A stretch of DNA of 41,291 bases, taken from NCBI GenBank assembly GCA_946629525.1, contig CAMOXU010000010.1, forward strand, positions 1 through 41,291, in the 5' to 3' direction. Made by a program: the position numbers and the translations under genes. Below the pieces are notes generated by a model, which saw nothing but the letters and a program-made list of their open reading frames with translations, searched no databases and had not been told where the DNA came from. Position 1 is the stretch's first letter. Every line of letters starts with the position of its first letter. This document shows, one piece after another, positions 22,247 through 31,109 of this stretch. This DNA is from an uncultured Clostridia bacterium (GTDB lineage Bacteria > Bacillota > Clostridia > Lachnospirales > Lachnospiraceae).

Positions 22247-24040
22247 ATGCGCTATTCAGATGAACTGATTGAAGAGGTGCGATCGCGCAATGATATTGTC
22301 GATGTGATCGGGGGATATGTGCGGCTCAAACGCGCCGGGAGCAATTATACCGGCCTGTGTCCGTTCCATAATGAGAAGACTCCGTCCTTTTCCGTGAGCA
22401 GGACAAAGCAGATGTTCTACTGCTTCGGCTGCCATGAGGGCGGGAATGTCCTCACATTTATGATGAAATACAACAATATGTCTTTCGTCGAAGCCATGCA
22501 GGCTCTTGCGGACCGTGCCGGCATTACCCTTCCGCAGGCGGAGATGAGCGGCGCGGCGAAGGAGCAGGCGGACCGCAGGGAACTGCTTCTCAGGATCAAC
22601 AGGGAGGCTGCGTCCTACTATTATTATATTCTGCGTTCTGCCGCAGGAAAGCCCGGGGCTGATTATCTGATGGCGAGAGGCCTTGAGGAGGAGACGATCA
22701 AAAAATTCGGTCTCGGCTATACCGGAAGGAGCGGCGGACTTTACGGATACCTCAAGGGAAAAGGATATTCCGATGAGGTGCTTAAGGAGACGGGTCTGTT
22801 CACGTTCGACGAGAAGCGGGGTGCAGCCGATAAGTTCTGGAACCGCGTCATGTTTCCGATCATGGACGCGCGAGGACGCGTCATAGGGTTCGGCGGCCGG
22901 GTGATGGGGGACGCGAAGCCGAAATACCTGAATTCCCCCGAGACGCTGCTCTTTAATAAGCGCAGAAATCTCTTCGGATTGCAGATCGCACGCGCCACGA
23001 GGCGCAGGTACTTTATCCTCTGCGAGGGGTACATGGATGTCATATCGATGCATCAGGCGGGATTTGACTCTGCGGTCGCTTCACTGGGGACAGCGCTCAC
23101 GCCCGAGCAGGCCTCGCTCCTGCATCGCTACACGGAGCAGGTGCTCCTGCTCTATGACTCGGACGGAGCCGGACGAATGGCTGCCGTCAGGGCGATCCCG
23201 ATCCTCAGGGATGCGGGGATCGAATCGAGGGTCGTTGATCTGACTCCCTATAAAGACCCCGATGAGTTCATCCGGGCCCTGGGAGCGGAGGAGATGGAAG
23301 GCAGGCTCTCCGGTGCAAAGGACGCCTTTATGTTCCGGGCGAAGGATCTCGCAAAGAATTACCGGATGGATGATCCGCAGCAGCGGACAGCCTTCCTGCA
23401 CGCGCTCGGAAAGATGTTCCTGGAGTTCCCGGAGGAGCTTGAGCGCAATACGTATATTGACGCGCTGGCGAGAGAGTATCAGTTCAATGCGGACTCCATG
23501 CGGAAGCTCGTCGGCCAGTACGCGCTCCGCGGGGTCGTGCCCGAAAGGGAGAGGACGACGCCCGACCCGGAGAGAAAGTACGCGGCGAAGAAAGAAGACG
23601 GGCAGGTCCGGTCGGAGAAGCTCATGCTGACCTATCTGGCGAATTACCCGGAAGCCTATGAGCAGACGAGGAAGTTCATCGGCCCGGACGATTATAAGGA
23701 TCCGCTGTGCCATGAGATCGCCGAAAGACTTTACCGCCAGCTCGCGGAGGGCAGTGTCAATGAGGCGGTGCTTGTCAACACATTCACGGACCCGGATGCC
23801 CAGAGCGAGGTCGCAAAGCTCTTCAACACCGTGATCGAGGTGGAGGACGGGCAGGGACTGGACCGGGCATTTACGGATACAGCCATGAGACTTCTTTCCG
23901 GAAGCCTCGATGCCGTGAAGGACGACTATTCGAAGGATCCGAATGCCGTCATGGAGTATATCCGCAGAAAGAAGCAGCTGGAGGAATTCCGGAACGGTAC
24001 AAGAAAGCTGCATCTGACGTACAGGGAGCAGACGGACTGA
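22247..24040 (+). CDS. dnaG: DNA primase DnaG
   Basis: Replication primase of 597 residues, the usual length. The N-terminal zinc-binding domain shows CPFHNEKTPSF and FYCFGCHEGGN (Cys-x2-His and Cys-x2-Cys). The Toprim catalytic core shows FILCEGYMDVISMHQAGF, LGTALTPEQ and LLYDSDGAGRMA with the acidic metal residues in place. The C-terminal region after about residue 450 corresponds to the helicase-binding domain. AAGGAAA precedes the ATG. It is co-transcribed with dgt; rpoD begins 183 bp downstream. This is the Gram-positive macromolecular-synthesis cluster arrangement. Confidence 0.97.
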   Translation: MRYSDELIEEVRSRNDIVDVIGGYVRLKRAGSNYTGLCPFHNEKTPSFSVSRTKQMFYCFGCHEGGNVLTFMMKYNNMSFVEAMQALADRAGITLPQAEMSGAAKEQADRRELLLRINREAASYYYYILRSAAGKPGADYLMARGLEEETIKKFGLGYTGRSGGLYGYLKGKGYSDEVLKETGLFTFDEKRGAADKFWNRVMFPIMDARGRVIGFGGRVMGDAKPKYLNSPETLLFNKRRNLFGLQIARATRRRYFILCEGYMDVISMHQAGFDSAVASLGTALTPEQASLLHRYTEQVLLLYDSDGAGRMAAVRAIPILRDAGIESRVVDLTPYKDPDEFIRALGAEEMEGRLSGAKDAFMFRAKDLAKNYRMDDPQQRTAFLHALGKMFLEFPEELERNTYIDALAREYQFNADSMRKLVGQYALRGVVPERERTTPDPERKYAAKKEDGQVRSEKLMLTYLANYPEAYEQTRKFIGPDDYKDPLCHEIAERLYRQLAEGSVNEAVLVNTFTDPDAQSEVAKLFNTVIEVEDGQGLDRAFTDTAMRLLSGSLDAVKDDYSKDPNAVMEYIRRKKQLEEFRNGTRKLHLTYREQTD

Positions 24041-24163
24041 AGCCGTCTCATTGCGCGGCCTGCCATGTCCGGCGGCACCGTGAGGGCGGGACCGTTTCCC
24101 GAAGCTTCCTGCATGCGAAGGATAGGCGGCGCGGGAGGAACGCCGGGCGTTCCCAAAAGTAAG

Positions 24164-24192
24164 ATATAAATTGGGGCTTTCCCATTTTATAT
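24164..24192. promoter_or_regulatory. Inverted repeat upstream of rpoD
   Basis: ATATAAATTGGG (24164-24175), loop GCTTT, CCCATTTTATAT (24181-24192): 11 of 12 positions pair. It ends 31 nt before the rpoD start. It may be an operator or an RNA hairpin; I could not place a convincing -35/-10 pair here. The remainder of the 182-bp gap is GC-rich and shows nothing else I recognise. Confidence 0.4.
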
Positions 24193-24222
24193 AGAGCAAA
24201 GGTTTAAGAAGAGGAGATTAAG

Positions 24223-25368
24223 ATGACAGAGAATGAAGTGCGTTTTGCCGAAAAACTTACAGAACTTCTGCTGAAAGCAAAAGAGAAAAAGAATGTTCTG
24301 AACTATAAGGAGATCGGGGATGCTTTTCAGGGGATGCCTTACTCGGCGGAAGATGCGGAAAAGACGCTCGACTTCCTTGAGGCCAACGGGGTGGATGTCC
24401 TCCGAATGGAGGAGAATCCGCACGAGGATGAGGTCCTCATGATGAATGACGACGATGAAGTGGGCGTTGAGGAAGAGGACGATGCCGACATCGATGTGGA
24501 GAATATAGACCTCTCGATTCCGGAGGGAGTATCCATCGAGGATCCGGTCCGCATGTATCTGAAAGAGATCGGCAAGGTCCCGCTCCTCACCGCGGATGAC
24601 GAGATCGAGCTCTCCAAGCAGATGGAGATGGGCGGTGAGATCGGAAAGAAAGCGCAGCAGCGGCTCGCTGAGGCAAATCTCAGACTCGTCGTCTCGATCG
24701 CCAAGAGATATGTCGGACGGGGAATGCTGTTCCTCGACCTGATCCAGGAAGGCAACCTCGGTCTGATCAAGGCAGTCGAGAAGTATGACTACCGCAAAGG
24801 CTTCAAATTCTCGACTTACGCTACCTGGTGGATCCGTCAGGCCATCACGAGAGCAATCGCGGATCAGGCGAGAACGATCCGCATCCCGGTCCATATGGTC
24901 GAAACGATCAACAAGCTGATCAGGGTATCGAGACAGCTCCTGCAGGAGCTCGGCCGCGAGCCAACCCCTGAGGAGATCGCGAAAGAGATGAACATGTCCG
25001 TGGAGCGTGTCCGTGAGATCCTGAAGATCTCGCAGGAGCCGGTCTCCCTCGAGACGCCGATCGGCGAGGAGGAGGACAGCCATCTCGGAGACTTTATTCA
25101 GGATGACAACGTCCCGGTCCCGGCGGATGCCGCAGCCTTCACGCTCCTCAAGGAGCAGCTCGTGGAGGTCCTCGGTACGCTGACCGAGAGGGAGCAGAAG
25201 GTCCTTCGTCTGCGTTTCGGTCTGGATGACGGCCGTGCCCGCACCCTTGAGGAGGTCGGCAAGGAATTCAATGTCACCCGTGAGCGTATCCGTCAGATCG
25301 AGGCGAAGGCGCTCAGAAAACTGCGCCATCCTTCAAGGAGCAGAAAACTCAAGGATTATCTTGACTAA
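24223..25368 (+). CDS. rpoD: Primary RNA polymerase sigma factor (sigma-A/RpoD)
   Basis: Housekeeping sigma factor of 381 residues, the compact Firmicutes form. Region 1.1 is followed by an acidic stretch ([19 protein letters not shown]), region 1.2 ([20 protein letters not shown]), region 2 with the -10-melting segment ([19 protein letters not shown]), region 3 ([18 protein letters not shown]) and region 4.2 ([20 protein letters not shown]), which reads the -35 box. The start follows AGAGGAG. It heads a tight run rpoD-trmK-nif3: trmK begins 15 bp after its stop. Confidence 0.98.
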   Translation: MTENEVRFAEKLTELLLKAKEKKNVLNYKEIGDAFQGMPYSAEDAEKTLDFLEANGVDVLRMEENPHEDEVLMMNDDDEVGVEEEDDADIDVENIDLSIPEGVSIEDPVRMYLKEIGKVPLLTADDEIELSKQMEMGGEIGKKAQQRLAEANLRLVVSIAKRYVGRGMLFLDLIQEGNLGLIKAVEKYDYRKGFKFSTYATWWIRQAITRAIADQARTIRIPVHMVETINKLIRVSRQLLQELGREPTPEEIAKEMNMSVERVREILKISQEPVSLETPIGEEEDSHLGDFIQDDNVPVPADAAAFTLLKEQLVEVLGTLTEREQKVLRLRFGLDDGRARTLEEVGKEFNVTRERIRQIEAKALRKLRHPSRSRKLKDYLD

Positions 25369-25383
25369 GGTATCGGAGACGGT

Positions 25384-26133
25384 ATGATCAGACTTTCCAG
25401 AAGACTTGCGTGTGCACTTGACCTGGTCCCGGCAGGGCGGCCTGTTCTCGATGTGGGGTGTGACCACGCATTTACATCGATCGCGCTTGTTGAAAGCGGA
25501 AAATGCCCGTTCTGTGTGGCCTCGGATGTTCGTCCGGGGCCTCTTTTGGCTGCGGAGAAGAACATCCGCGAGGCATCACTTGAAGGGAAAATAAAGACCG
25601 TGCTTGCGGATGGCATTCCTGAAAATATCGGAGAGATCATGAGCGGGCTCTTCGCAGGGAACGGCGGGAGAAAGGACGGGGCTTCCGATTCCATCCCCGG
25701 TGCGGCCTGCGTCATAACGGGCATGGGAGGCATGCTGATCAGAAGGATCCTTGAGGATGCCGGAGAACGCCTCGATCTCTTTGACGCGCTGGTCCTGTCG
25801 CCCCAGTCGGAGCCGGATAAGGTGAGGAGGTGCCTGTCGGGACTGCATTTTAAGATCGCATCTGAGCGGATGGTGAAGGAGGACGGGAAGTACTACCCGA
25901 TGATCCTCTGCGCAAGGGGGGAGGGAGAGCCGATTTCCGCGAAAGAAGCCCTGTACGGGCCGGTGCTCTTAAGAGAGCGGGACCCGGTCCTTCACGAGTA
26001 CCTCCTGAAACAGAGAGGCGCTCTTTCCGTGATCAGGGAGGAGCTTTTGCGGCACGGCAAAGACGGCAGTACACGATACGCCGAGGTGAGCGGACTTTTG
26101 GAGGTGACAGATGAAGCTTTATCGGATTATTGA
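25384..26133 (+). CDS. trmK: tRNA (adenine22-N1)-methyltransferase TrmK
   Basis: SAM-dependent methyltransferase of 249 residues that would make m1A22 in tRNA. It has the TrmK signatures: MIRLSRRLACALDLVPAG at the start, the SAM-binding LDVGCDHAFTSIAL, CVITGMGGMLIRRIL in the middle, and LSPQSEPDKVRRCL then MVKEDGKYYPMIL. GGAGACG precedes the ATG. It lies 15 bp downstream of rpoD and overlaps the next gene by 23 nt, as is usual in Clostridia and Bacilli. An insertion-like stretch (residues about 88-105) is richer in Gly and Ser than neighbours. Confidence 0.95.
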   Translation: MIRLSRRLACALDLVPAGRPVLDVGCDHAFTSIALVESGKCPFCVASDVRPGPLLAAEKNIREASLEGKIKTVLADGIPENIGEIMSGLFAGNGGRKDGASDSIPGAACVITGMGGMLIRRILEDAGERLDLFDALVLSPQSEPDKVRRCLSGLHFKIASERMVKEDGKYYPMILCARGEGEPISAKEALYGPVLLRERDPVLHEYLLKQRGALSVIREELLRHGKDGSTRYAEVSGLLEVTDEALSDY

Positions 26134-26896
26134 GAAACTGGATGCGGATTTTCCGCGGGAACTTGCCTGTGAATGGGACAACTGCGGACTGCTGGTAGGA
26201 GATGCGGAGGCGGAAATTGACACGGTCCTCATCAATCTCGACGTGACGGACGCCTGTGTTGAGCGGGCGGTTAAGGAGCGGGCGCAGCTCATACTGACCC
26301 ATCATCCCCTCATCTTCCGTCCGCTGGGACGGATATGCGAGCAGGATTTTATTGCCCGCAGGGTGAGAAAAATGATAAAAAATGATATCAACTATTTTGC
26401 GATGCACACGAATTTCGATATCGCGAAGATGGCGGATCTGAACGCGGACGATCTTGATCTGAAATCGCCGGAGCTCCTCTGGCCGGAAGGGACGGACGGG
26501 AGCGGTGAGCCGTACGGGTTCGGCCGGATCGGAATGGTGGAGGGGGAGCCGACGCTCACTGCGTTCGCCGGGAGAGTGAAAGAGGCGATGAGGCTCCCGT
26601 ACGTGCGGATCTACGGAGACCCGGAGAGAGTGATCCGGGTCGGAGCTGTCTCCTCAGGGGCAGGAAAGGGTGCGGTCGCCGACGCGCTTAAAAAGGGCGC
26701 AGATGTTCTCGTCACCGGAGACCTTGACTATCACACGGCCATCGACGCCGCGGGGCAGGGGCTTGCGCTCATCGATGCCGGACATTACGGGACGGAATTT
26801 ACCTATATCCGATATATGGAGCAGTATGTGAAGGAGAATTTCCCGGAGCTTCATTGCCTCGCTATGGAGATCGCGCAGCCGTATCAGGTGGTATAA
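26111..26896 (+). CDS. Nif3-like dinuclear metal-centre protein
   Basis: YqfO/YbgI-type Nif3-family protein of 261 residues that forms a hexameric ring with a two-metal site. Visible motifs: ELACEWDNCGLLVGD near the N-terminus, ILTHHPLIFRP (paired His ligands), MHTNFDIAKMADLNADDL, and VTGDLDYHTAIDA with ALIDAGHYGTE at the C-terminal end. The longer family members' central insertion is absent. Biochemical role is unsettled in the family; names such as GTP cyclohydrolase 1 type 2 homolog are used. TGGAGGTGACAG precedes the start inside the trmK 3' end, so translation is coupled. Confidence 0.94.
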   Translation: MKLYRIIEKLDADFPRELACEWDNCGLLVGDAEAEIDTVLINLDVTDACVERAVKERAQLILTHHPLIFRPLGRICEQDFIARRVRKMIKNDINYFAMHTNFDIAKMADLNADDLDLKSPELLWPEGTDGSGEPYGFGRIGMVEGEPTLTAFAGRVKEAMRLPYVRIYGDPERVIRVGAVSSGAGKGAVADALKKGADVLVTGDLDYHTAIDAAGQGLALIDAGHYGTEFTYIRYMEQYVKENFPELHCLAMEIAQPYQVV

Positions 26897-26973
26897 CTGC
26901 AGGAAGTTCGTATGCGGCGGAGTCCGGTCCGCGTACATGCCGGGATCGGGCTCATGGTACAAGGAGGGATGCT

Positions 26974-28623
26974 ATGAAGGTCACTGTCAATGAATGTGCA
27001 TACACAGTTCCGGAAGGGACCACGCTTCTTGAACTGGCGGAAAGAGTCCGCGGGAACTATGTCCATCCGATTGTTCTGGCCGAGGTGGACGGACGGCTTC
27101 GGGAGCTCCCGAACGAAGTGCCCGGAGGGAGCAGTATCCGGTTCATCACTACGGGAGATAAACTCGGCATGCAGATCCTGAGAAGGAGCTGCTCCATGCT
27201 CTTCTTCAGGGCGGTCTACGGGATTCTGGGAGAAAGGCTCCGCCGGGCGATTCTTCATTTTTCTGTGGGCAAGGGATATTACTACACGCTGGATACAGAC
27301 GTTCCGGTCGATAAGGAGCTGATCGCCTCAATAGAAAATGAAATGCGCCGTCTCACAAATCTTGCCATACCGTTCAAAAAGAGGACCGTCCGGACGGCGG
27401 AGGCATGCGAGATCTTCAAAAAAGCCGGCATGCCGGACAAGGAAAAGCTCTTCCGGACGAGGCTCGTATCGAGGACCAATATATACGAGCTGGACGGCTA
27501 CACAGACTATAATTACGGATTTATGGTCCCTGACACGGGTTATATTAAGCATTACAGGCTGCTGCCGTATCACGACGGCATCGTAGTCATGATGCCGGAT
27601 GTGTCTGACCCCGAGAAGGTCCCGGAGCTGGTGGGCTCCGCCAAATTGTTCATGACCAGACGGATCGGAGAGATCTGGGCGGAAAAGGTCGGGATCGACT
27701 GCGTCGGCGACCTCAATGATCTTGTGATCAACGGCGACGTGCGCCAGATGATCCTTCTCTCGGAAGCCCTTCAGGAGGCCGGGATCGCACAGATCGCACA
27801 GCGGATTTCCGGCAATCCTGGGGTCAAGTTCGTCATGATCGCAGGTCCCTCGTCATCGGGGAAGACGACCTTCTCGCAGAGACTATGCACCCAGCTGGGC
27901 GCGCTTGGGCTGGTGCCCCATTACATCGGGATGGATAACTATTTTATCCCGCGTGCGGAGTGCCCGCTCGATGAATTCGGGAATAAGGACTTTGAATCGC
28001 TCCGCGCTATTGACCTTCCGCTCTTCAACAGGGATATGCATGCGCTGCTCCGGGGGGAGGAGATCGATCTTCCTACCTACGACTTTATCACCGGCTGCCG
28101 TGTCTATAACGGGGAGAAGCTCCGGCTTTCCGAGGGAGAGCTCCTCGTGATCGAGGGGATCCACTGCCTGAACGAAGAACTCTCGGCGAGCCTTCCGGCG
28201 GACAGCAAGTTCAGGATCTATATCAGTGCGCTCACCCAGCTAAATGTCGATGAACACAACAGGATCTCGTCGGCGGACGGGAGGCTGATCCGCAGGATCG
28301 TGCGGGATCACAGGACCCGGGGATATTCCGCCGAGAGCACCCTGGCCATGTGGGATTCGGTACGGCGCGGGGAGGAGTCCTATATCTTCCCGCATCAGGA
28401 GTCGGCTGATGAATTCTTTAATTCCGCGCTCCCCTATGAGACCGCGGTCATGAAGCAGTATGTGATGCCTCTTCTTTTCAAGGTCCCGGAGGGAAGTCCG
28501 CAATATCATGAAGCCAGGAGGCTCCTGAAATTCCTCGACTATTTTATCGGTATTCCTCTCGATGACGTGCCGCAGAATTCCATTCTGAGAGAGTTCCTGG
28601 GCGGAGGGTGCTACAGACTGTGA
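26974..28623 (+). CDS. Nucleoside kinase with TGS/ThrRS-like N-terminus (uridine kinase family)
   Basis: Two-part protein of 549 residues. The N-terminus (MKVTVNECAYTVPEGTTLLE onward) is a TGS domain. A region follows resembling the second domain of threonyl-tRNA synthetase (LHFSVGKGYYYTLDTDVPVD). The C-terminal half is a phosphoribulokinase/uridine-kinase domain with P-loop IAGPSSSGKTTFSQ, substrate region IGMDNYFIPRAECPLDEFG and VIEGIHCLNEELS. This architecture is known in Clostridia and Bacteroidetes as a nucleoside kinase; the exact nucleoside is not readable. ATG 26974 follows AAGGAGG with good spacing; the longer frame from 26854 lies in the nif3 gene. It is 77 bp after nif3. Confidence 0.92.
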   Translation: MKVTVNECAYTVPEGTTLLELAERVRGNYVHPIVLAEVDGRLRELPNEVPGGSSIRFITTGDKLGMQILRRSCSMLFFRAVYGILGERLRRAILHFSVGKGYYYTLDTDVPVDKELIASIENEMRRLTNLAIPFKKRTVRTAEACEIFKKAGMPDKEKLFRTRLVSRTNIYELDGYTDYNYGFMVPDTGYIKHYRLLPYHDGIVVMMPDVSDPEKVPELVGSAKLFMTRRIGEIWAEKVGIDCVGDLNDLVINGDVRQMILLSEALQEAGIAQIAQRISGNPGVKFVMIAGPSSSGKTTFSQRLCTQLGALGLVPHYIGMDNYFIPRAECPLDEFGNKDFESLRAIDLPLFNRDMHALLRGEEIDLPTYDFITGCRVYNGEKLRLSEGELLVIEGIHCLNEELSASLPADSKFRIYISALTQLNVDEHNRISSADGRLIRRIVRDHRTRGYSAESTLAMWDSVRRGEESYIFPHQESADEFFNSALPYETAVMKQYVMPLLFKVPEGSPQYHEARRLLKFLDYFIGIPLDDVPQNSILREFLGGGCYRL

Positions 28624-28698
28624 CGGGATGTTCGCTATGCGCGGAGAGGGTGCCGTTCGGTCGCGATCCGCGAAAAGAGGACCGCAAGGGACCGCCTG

Positions 28699-28795
28699 AC
28701 CGTGTGCGTGAGAGAGGGAGCTGAACGGAAGCGCCTCTCATGTGCGTGAGAGCGGGACCTGAGCGGACCCGTCTGATCATGTATGTAAGAAAGAC
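28699..28795. repeat. Degenerate 38-39-bp tandem repeats before the RNase P RNA
   Basis: TGTGCGTGAG recurs at 28703 and 28741, then as TGTATGTAAG at 28780, followed in each unit by GGGA-CTGA-CGGA-like sequence. Weaker earlier units may extend back to about 28630. The array fills the gap between the nucleoside kinase stop and the rnpB promoter and carries no gene. Confidence 0.6.
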
Positions 28796-28796
28796 G

Positions 28797-28825
28797 TTGC
28801 CGAATCGGGAAAAAGCTGATATGAT
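28797..28825 (+). promoter_or_regulatory. rnpB promoter
   Basis: TTGCCG (28797-28802), exactly 17 nt, TATGAT (28820-28825). The -10 box ends 4-5 nt before the first base of the P1 helix, so transcription would begin very close to the mature 5' end. Confidence 0.75.
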
Positions 28826-28829
28826 GAAA

Positions 28830-29168
28830 GCTCGGCAGGACATGTGATCGCGGCTGGCGTTTACGCCAGGTGAGGAAAGTCCGGGCTCCGCAGGGCAGGA
28901 TGCCGGATAACGTCCGGCAGGGGTAACCCTCGGGAAAGCGCAACAGAAAAGAACCGCCGCTATGCGGTAAGGGTGAAAAGGCAGTGTAAGAGACTACCGC
29001 CTGGCTGGTAACAGGCAGGGCATATGCAAGCCCCATCCGGAGCAAGACCAAACAGAAGCAATACGGCTGCCCGTCGTGCTTCAGGCCGGTCGCTTGAGCC
29101 GTTCGGTAACGGACGGCCTGGATAGATGATCACACACGACAGAACCCGGCTTATCGTTCTGCCGAACT
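28830..29168 (+). ncRNA. rnpB: RNase P RNA (bacterial class A)
   Basis: Catalytic RNA of ribonuclease P, which removes tRNA 5' leaders. Hallmark conserved blocks are all present: GAGGAAAGTCCGGGCT near the 5' side, GCAACAGAAAAGAACCGCC, AGAGACTACCGC, and AGATGATCACACACGACAGA near the 3' side followed by ACCCGGCTTAT. The terminal helix P1 is visible: GCTCGGCAGGAC at 28830 pairs with GTTCTGCCGAAC at 29156-29167. Length is about 339 nt. The pattern looks like the ancestral A type rather than the Bacillus B type. Ends are estimated from P1 pairing. A short stem ATAAAGA/TCTTTAT follows at 29169-29187. Confidence 0.95.
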
Positions 29169-29255
29169 ATAAAGAACACCTCTTTATTCTGCCGCGCCGC
29201 GCAGAGTGCGAAGTATTTCGTGAACTGCATGGCTGCCGCGGGAGGAGCGGATACA

Positions 29256-29293
29256 CAAGAACGGGACCGGCATTTTTGCCGGTCCCGTTCTTG
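29256..29293. terminator. Bidirectional terminator between rnpB and pyrI
   Basis: A perfect stem of about 16 bp, CAAGAACGGGACCGGCA with its complement, around a T-rich loop. It lies 40 nt beyond the pyrI stop and about 90 nt after rnpB, serving both convergent transcripts. No long T-tract follows on either side. Confidence 0.8.
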
Positions 29294-29332
29294 CGCGTTC
29301 AGGATCTGATGCGGATGTCTGGCTGCAGTCCT

Positions 29333-29791
29333 TCAGCGGTCGCGCCTTCCGGAGAACTTCGTCTCACAGTACATGCAGCGGTAAAGCTCCGTCTTTTCAT
29401 CCGCGAGGACGAAGACATGGTCGAGCTCCTGCTCGATCGACGTGATGCAGCGCGGATTCTTGCATTTGATAATATTGACGACCTTAGTCGGAAGGCGGAG
29501 AGTTCTCTTCTCGTGGATCATGCCGTCCTTGATCACGTTCACGGTGATATTGTGATCGATGAATCCGAGGACATCGAGATCCAGGTAATCGATGGGGCAG
29601 GCGACCTTGATGATATCCTTCTTCCCCATCTTGCTGGAGGCCGCGTTCTTGATGATCGCGACCGTGCAGTCAAGGTTCCCGAGCTTCAGATCGTGATAGA
29701 TCGTCATGGCTTTTCCGGCTTTGATGTGATCGAGGACGAATCCTTCCTTCAGAGCGCCGATGCTGAGCGTATCTTCATTTGTATTCTTCAT
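29333..29791 (-). CDS. pyrI: Aspartate carbamoyltransferase regulatory chain
   Basis: Allosteric zinc-binding subunit of aspartate transcarbamoylase, 152 residues. The N-terminal nucleotide-binding part begins [20 protein letters not shown], with the conserved DLKLGN and [10 protein letters not shown] stretches. The C-terminal zinc site has four Cys in CKNPRC and CMYCE. It would assemble with PyrB and mediate CTP/ATP control. Its ATG overlaps the pyrB stop by 4 nt (ATGA), with GGAGGTG upstream, so synthesis of both chains is coupled. Confidence 0.96.
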   Translation of the reverse strand: MKNTNEDTLSIGALKEGFVLDHIKAGKAMTIYHDLKLGNLDCTVAIIKNAASSKMGKKDIIKVACPIDYLDLDVLGFIDHNITVNVIKDGMIHEKRTLRLPTKVVNIIKCKNPRCITSIEQELDHVFVLADEKTELYRCMYCETKFSGRRDR

Positions 29792-30717
29792 TGCGCCACC
29801 TCCAGACCGAGCAGAGTGAGAATGAGGGCTTCCCGGATGTAGACGCCGTACTGCGCCTGCTCAAAATATTTTGCCCTCTTATCATTGTCGACTTCCACCG
29901 AGATCTCGTTCACGCGCGGGAGCGGATGGAGCACATACATATCCTGCGGCGCGAGCTTCATTTTCTCCTTGTCGAGGATATAGAAATCCTTCATGCGCAG
30001 GTAATCTTCCTCGTTGAAGAAGCGTTCGCGCTGTACGCGGGTCATATAGAGGATGTCGAGATCCTTCATGGAATCGGAGTCGAGTCCGATGACTTCACGG
30101 TAGGGAATGTTCTTTGCGATCAGTGCGTCCCGCACATAACTCGGTACGCGCAGTTCTTCGGGAGAAATGAGAACAAAACGGATACCCTCGTATCTGGAGA
30201 GGGCATTGATCAGGGAATGGACGGTGCGTCCGAACTTGAGATCTCCGCAGAGTCCGATGGTCAGGTGGTCGAAATGACCCTTCAGAGAACGGATCGTCAG
30301 CAGGTCTGTAAGGGTCTGCGTCGGATGCTGATGTCCGCCGTCCCCTGCGTTGATGACGGGGATCAGGGATTTCATGGAGGCGACGAGCGGCGCGCCTTCC
30401 TTCGGGTGCCGCATGGCGGCGATGTCCGCGTAGCAGGAAACGATGCGCATGGTGTCGGATACGCTCTCGCCTTTCGAGGCGGAGGAAGAATCCTGGCTCG
30501 CAAAGCCGAGGACCTTGCCGCCCAGATTCATCATGGCAGCCTCAAAGGAGAGGCGGGTGCGGGTGCTTGGCTCGTAGAATAACGTGGCGATCCGTTTGCC
30601 TTCACAGACATGTGCGTACTTTTCGGGGTTTCTTTCAATGTCATTTGCAAGATCAAGAAGCTTGTCAAGCTCCTCTGTTGAAAAATCCAGAGGACTCATC
30701 AGATGCCTTGGTGCCAT
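29788..30717 (-). CDS. pyrB: Aspartate carbamoyltransferase catalytic chain
   Basis: Catalytic subunit of aspartate transcarbamoylase, 309 residues, making carbamoyl-aspartate in pyrimidine synthesis. Signature sites: carbamoyl-phosphate loop [16 protein letters not shown], the flexible SSASKGES loop, [10 protein letters not shown], and the aspartate-binding region [10 protein letters not shown] with [13 protein letters not shown] 30717 has AGGAGG just upstream; longer in-frame extension to 30876 crosses the promoter. It heads a pyrBI operon that stands apart from other pyrimidine genes in this window. Confidence 0.97.
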   Translation of the reverse strand: MAPRHLMSPLDFSTEELDKLLDLANDIERNPEKYAHVCEGKRIATLFYEPSTRTRLSFEAAMMNLGGKVLGFASQDSSSASKGESVSDTMRIVSCYADIAAMRHPKEGAPLVASMKSLIPVINAGDGGHQHPTQTLTDLLTIRSLKGHFDHLTIGLCGDLKFGRTVHSLINALSRYEGIRFVLISPEELRVPSYVRDALIAKNIPYREVIGLDSDSMKDLDILYMTRVQRERFFNEEDYLRMKDFYILDKEKMKLAPQDMYVLHPLPRVNEISVEVDNDKRAKYFEQAQYGVYIREALILTLLGLEVAQ

Positions 30718-30748
30718 TGTACCTCCTCTTATACTTGTGTGCGGGAAG

Positions 30749-30819
30749 AGGCGAAGGTCCTTTATTCGCCTGCTTTGATTATCGCATAACATGATAATGC
30801 AATGCCTGATGGAAATCAA
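30749..30819 (-). promoter_or_regulatory. pyrBI promoter and leader hairpin
   Basis: On the minus strand TTGATT (30814-30819), 17-nt spacer, TATCAT (30791-30796). The leader of about 65 nt carries a 7-bp hairpin (30749-30755 with 30765-30771) but no T-tract, so no classical attenuator is visible. Confidence 0.5.
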
Positions 30820-30915
30820 GGAAAAATCTCCGCCGCGCTCAGTGAAAAATCCGGAAAAATCCTGGAAAAACTGCACTGTCTTTTGGGAATATAGTATAAA
30901 AAAATGATGAAAGCA

Positions 30916-30924
30916 TGGTATAAT
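30916..30924 (+). promoter_or_regulatory. Extended -10 promoter of ppx
   Basis: TGG followed by consensus TATAAT (30919-30924), without a clear -35. Start of transcription would be near 30931, giving a leader of about 180 nt before ppx. Confidence 0.6.
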
Positions 30925-30930
30925 ATTGTG

Positions 30931-31090
30931 ATGATTATTACCTTATCCGCCGAAGGCTCTGTTATGAGACCGCTTCGCGGACCTCATAATCATAATAAGG
31001 CCGATAAACCGGCTTTCTGTCGAAAGTTCATTGCGGAAGGAACTTCCGATAATTCAGCAGTACAGGCCGTTTTGTACGGCATCGGAAAAA
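30931..31090 (+). promoter_or_regulatory. Highly structured 5' leader of ppx
   Basis: CCTTAT (30941-30946) can pair with ATAAGG (30995-31000), enclosing TTATGAG (30962-30968) with CTCATAA (30983-30989) capped by CCGC-TTC-GCGG. ATGATTAT (30931-30938) is also perfectly complementary to ATAATCAT (30987-30994), which would disrupt both. Further stems follow: GCCG/CGGC near 31000-31013 followed by TTTCTG, GGAAG/CTTCC near 31036-31048, and GCCGT/ACGGC near 31067-31081. I do not recognise a described riboswitch. The gap to pyrB (30718-30930) holds the two divergent promoters and nothing else. Confidence 0.45.
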
Positions 31091-31109
31091 ATATTTTAAG
31101 GAGAGGATT

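Noticed and set aside
28830-29168. tmRNA or a riboswitch instead of RNase P RNA
   Set aside because: The conserved RNase P blocks and P1 pairing are all present; no tRNA-like end or tag frame is seen.
29126-30582. + strand frames of 238 and 267 codons opposite pyrBI
   Set aside because: Shadows of pyrB and pyrI, whose identity and 4-nt overlap are clear; the first frame also starts inside the RNase P RNA.
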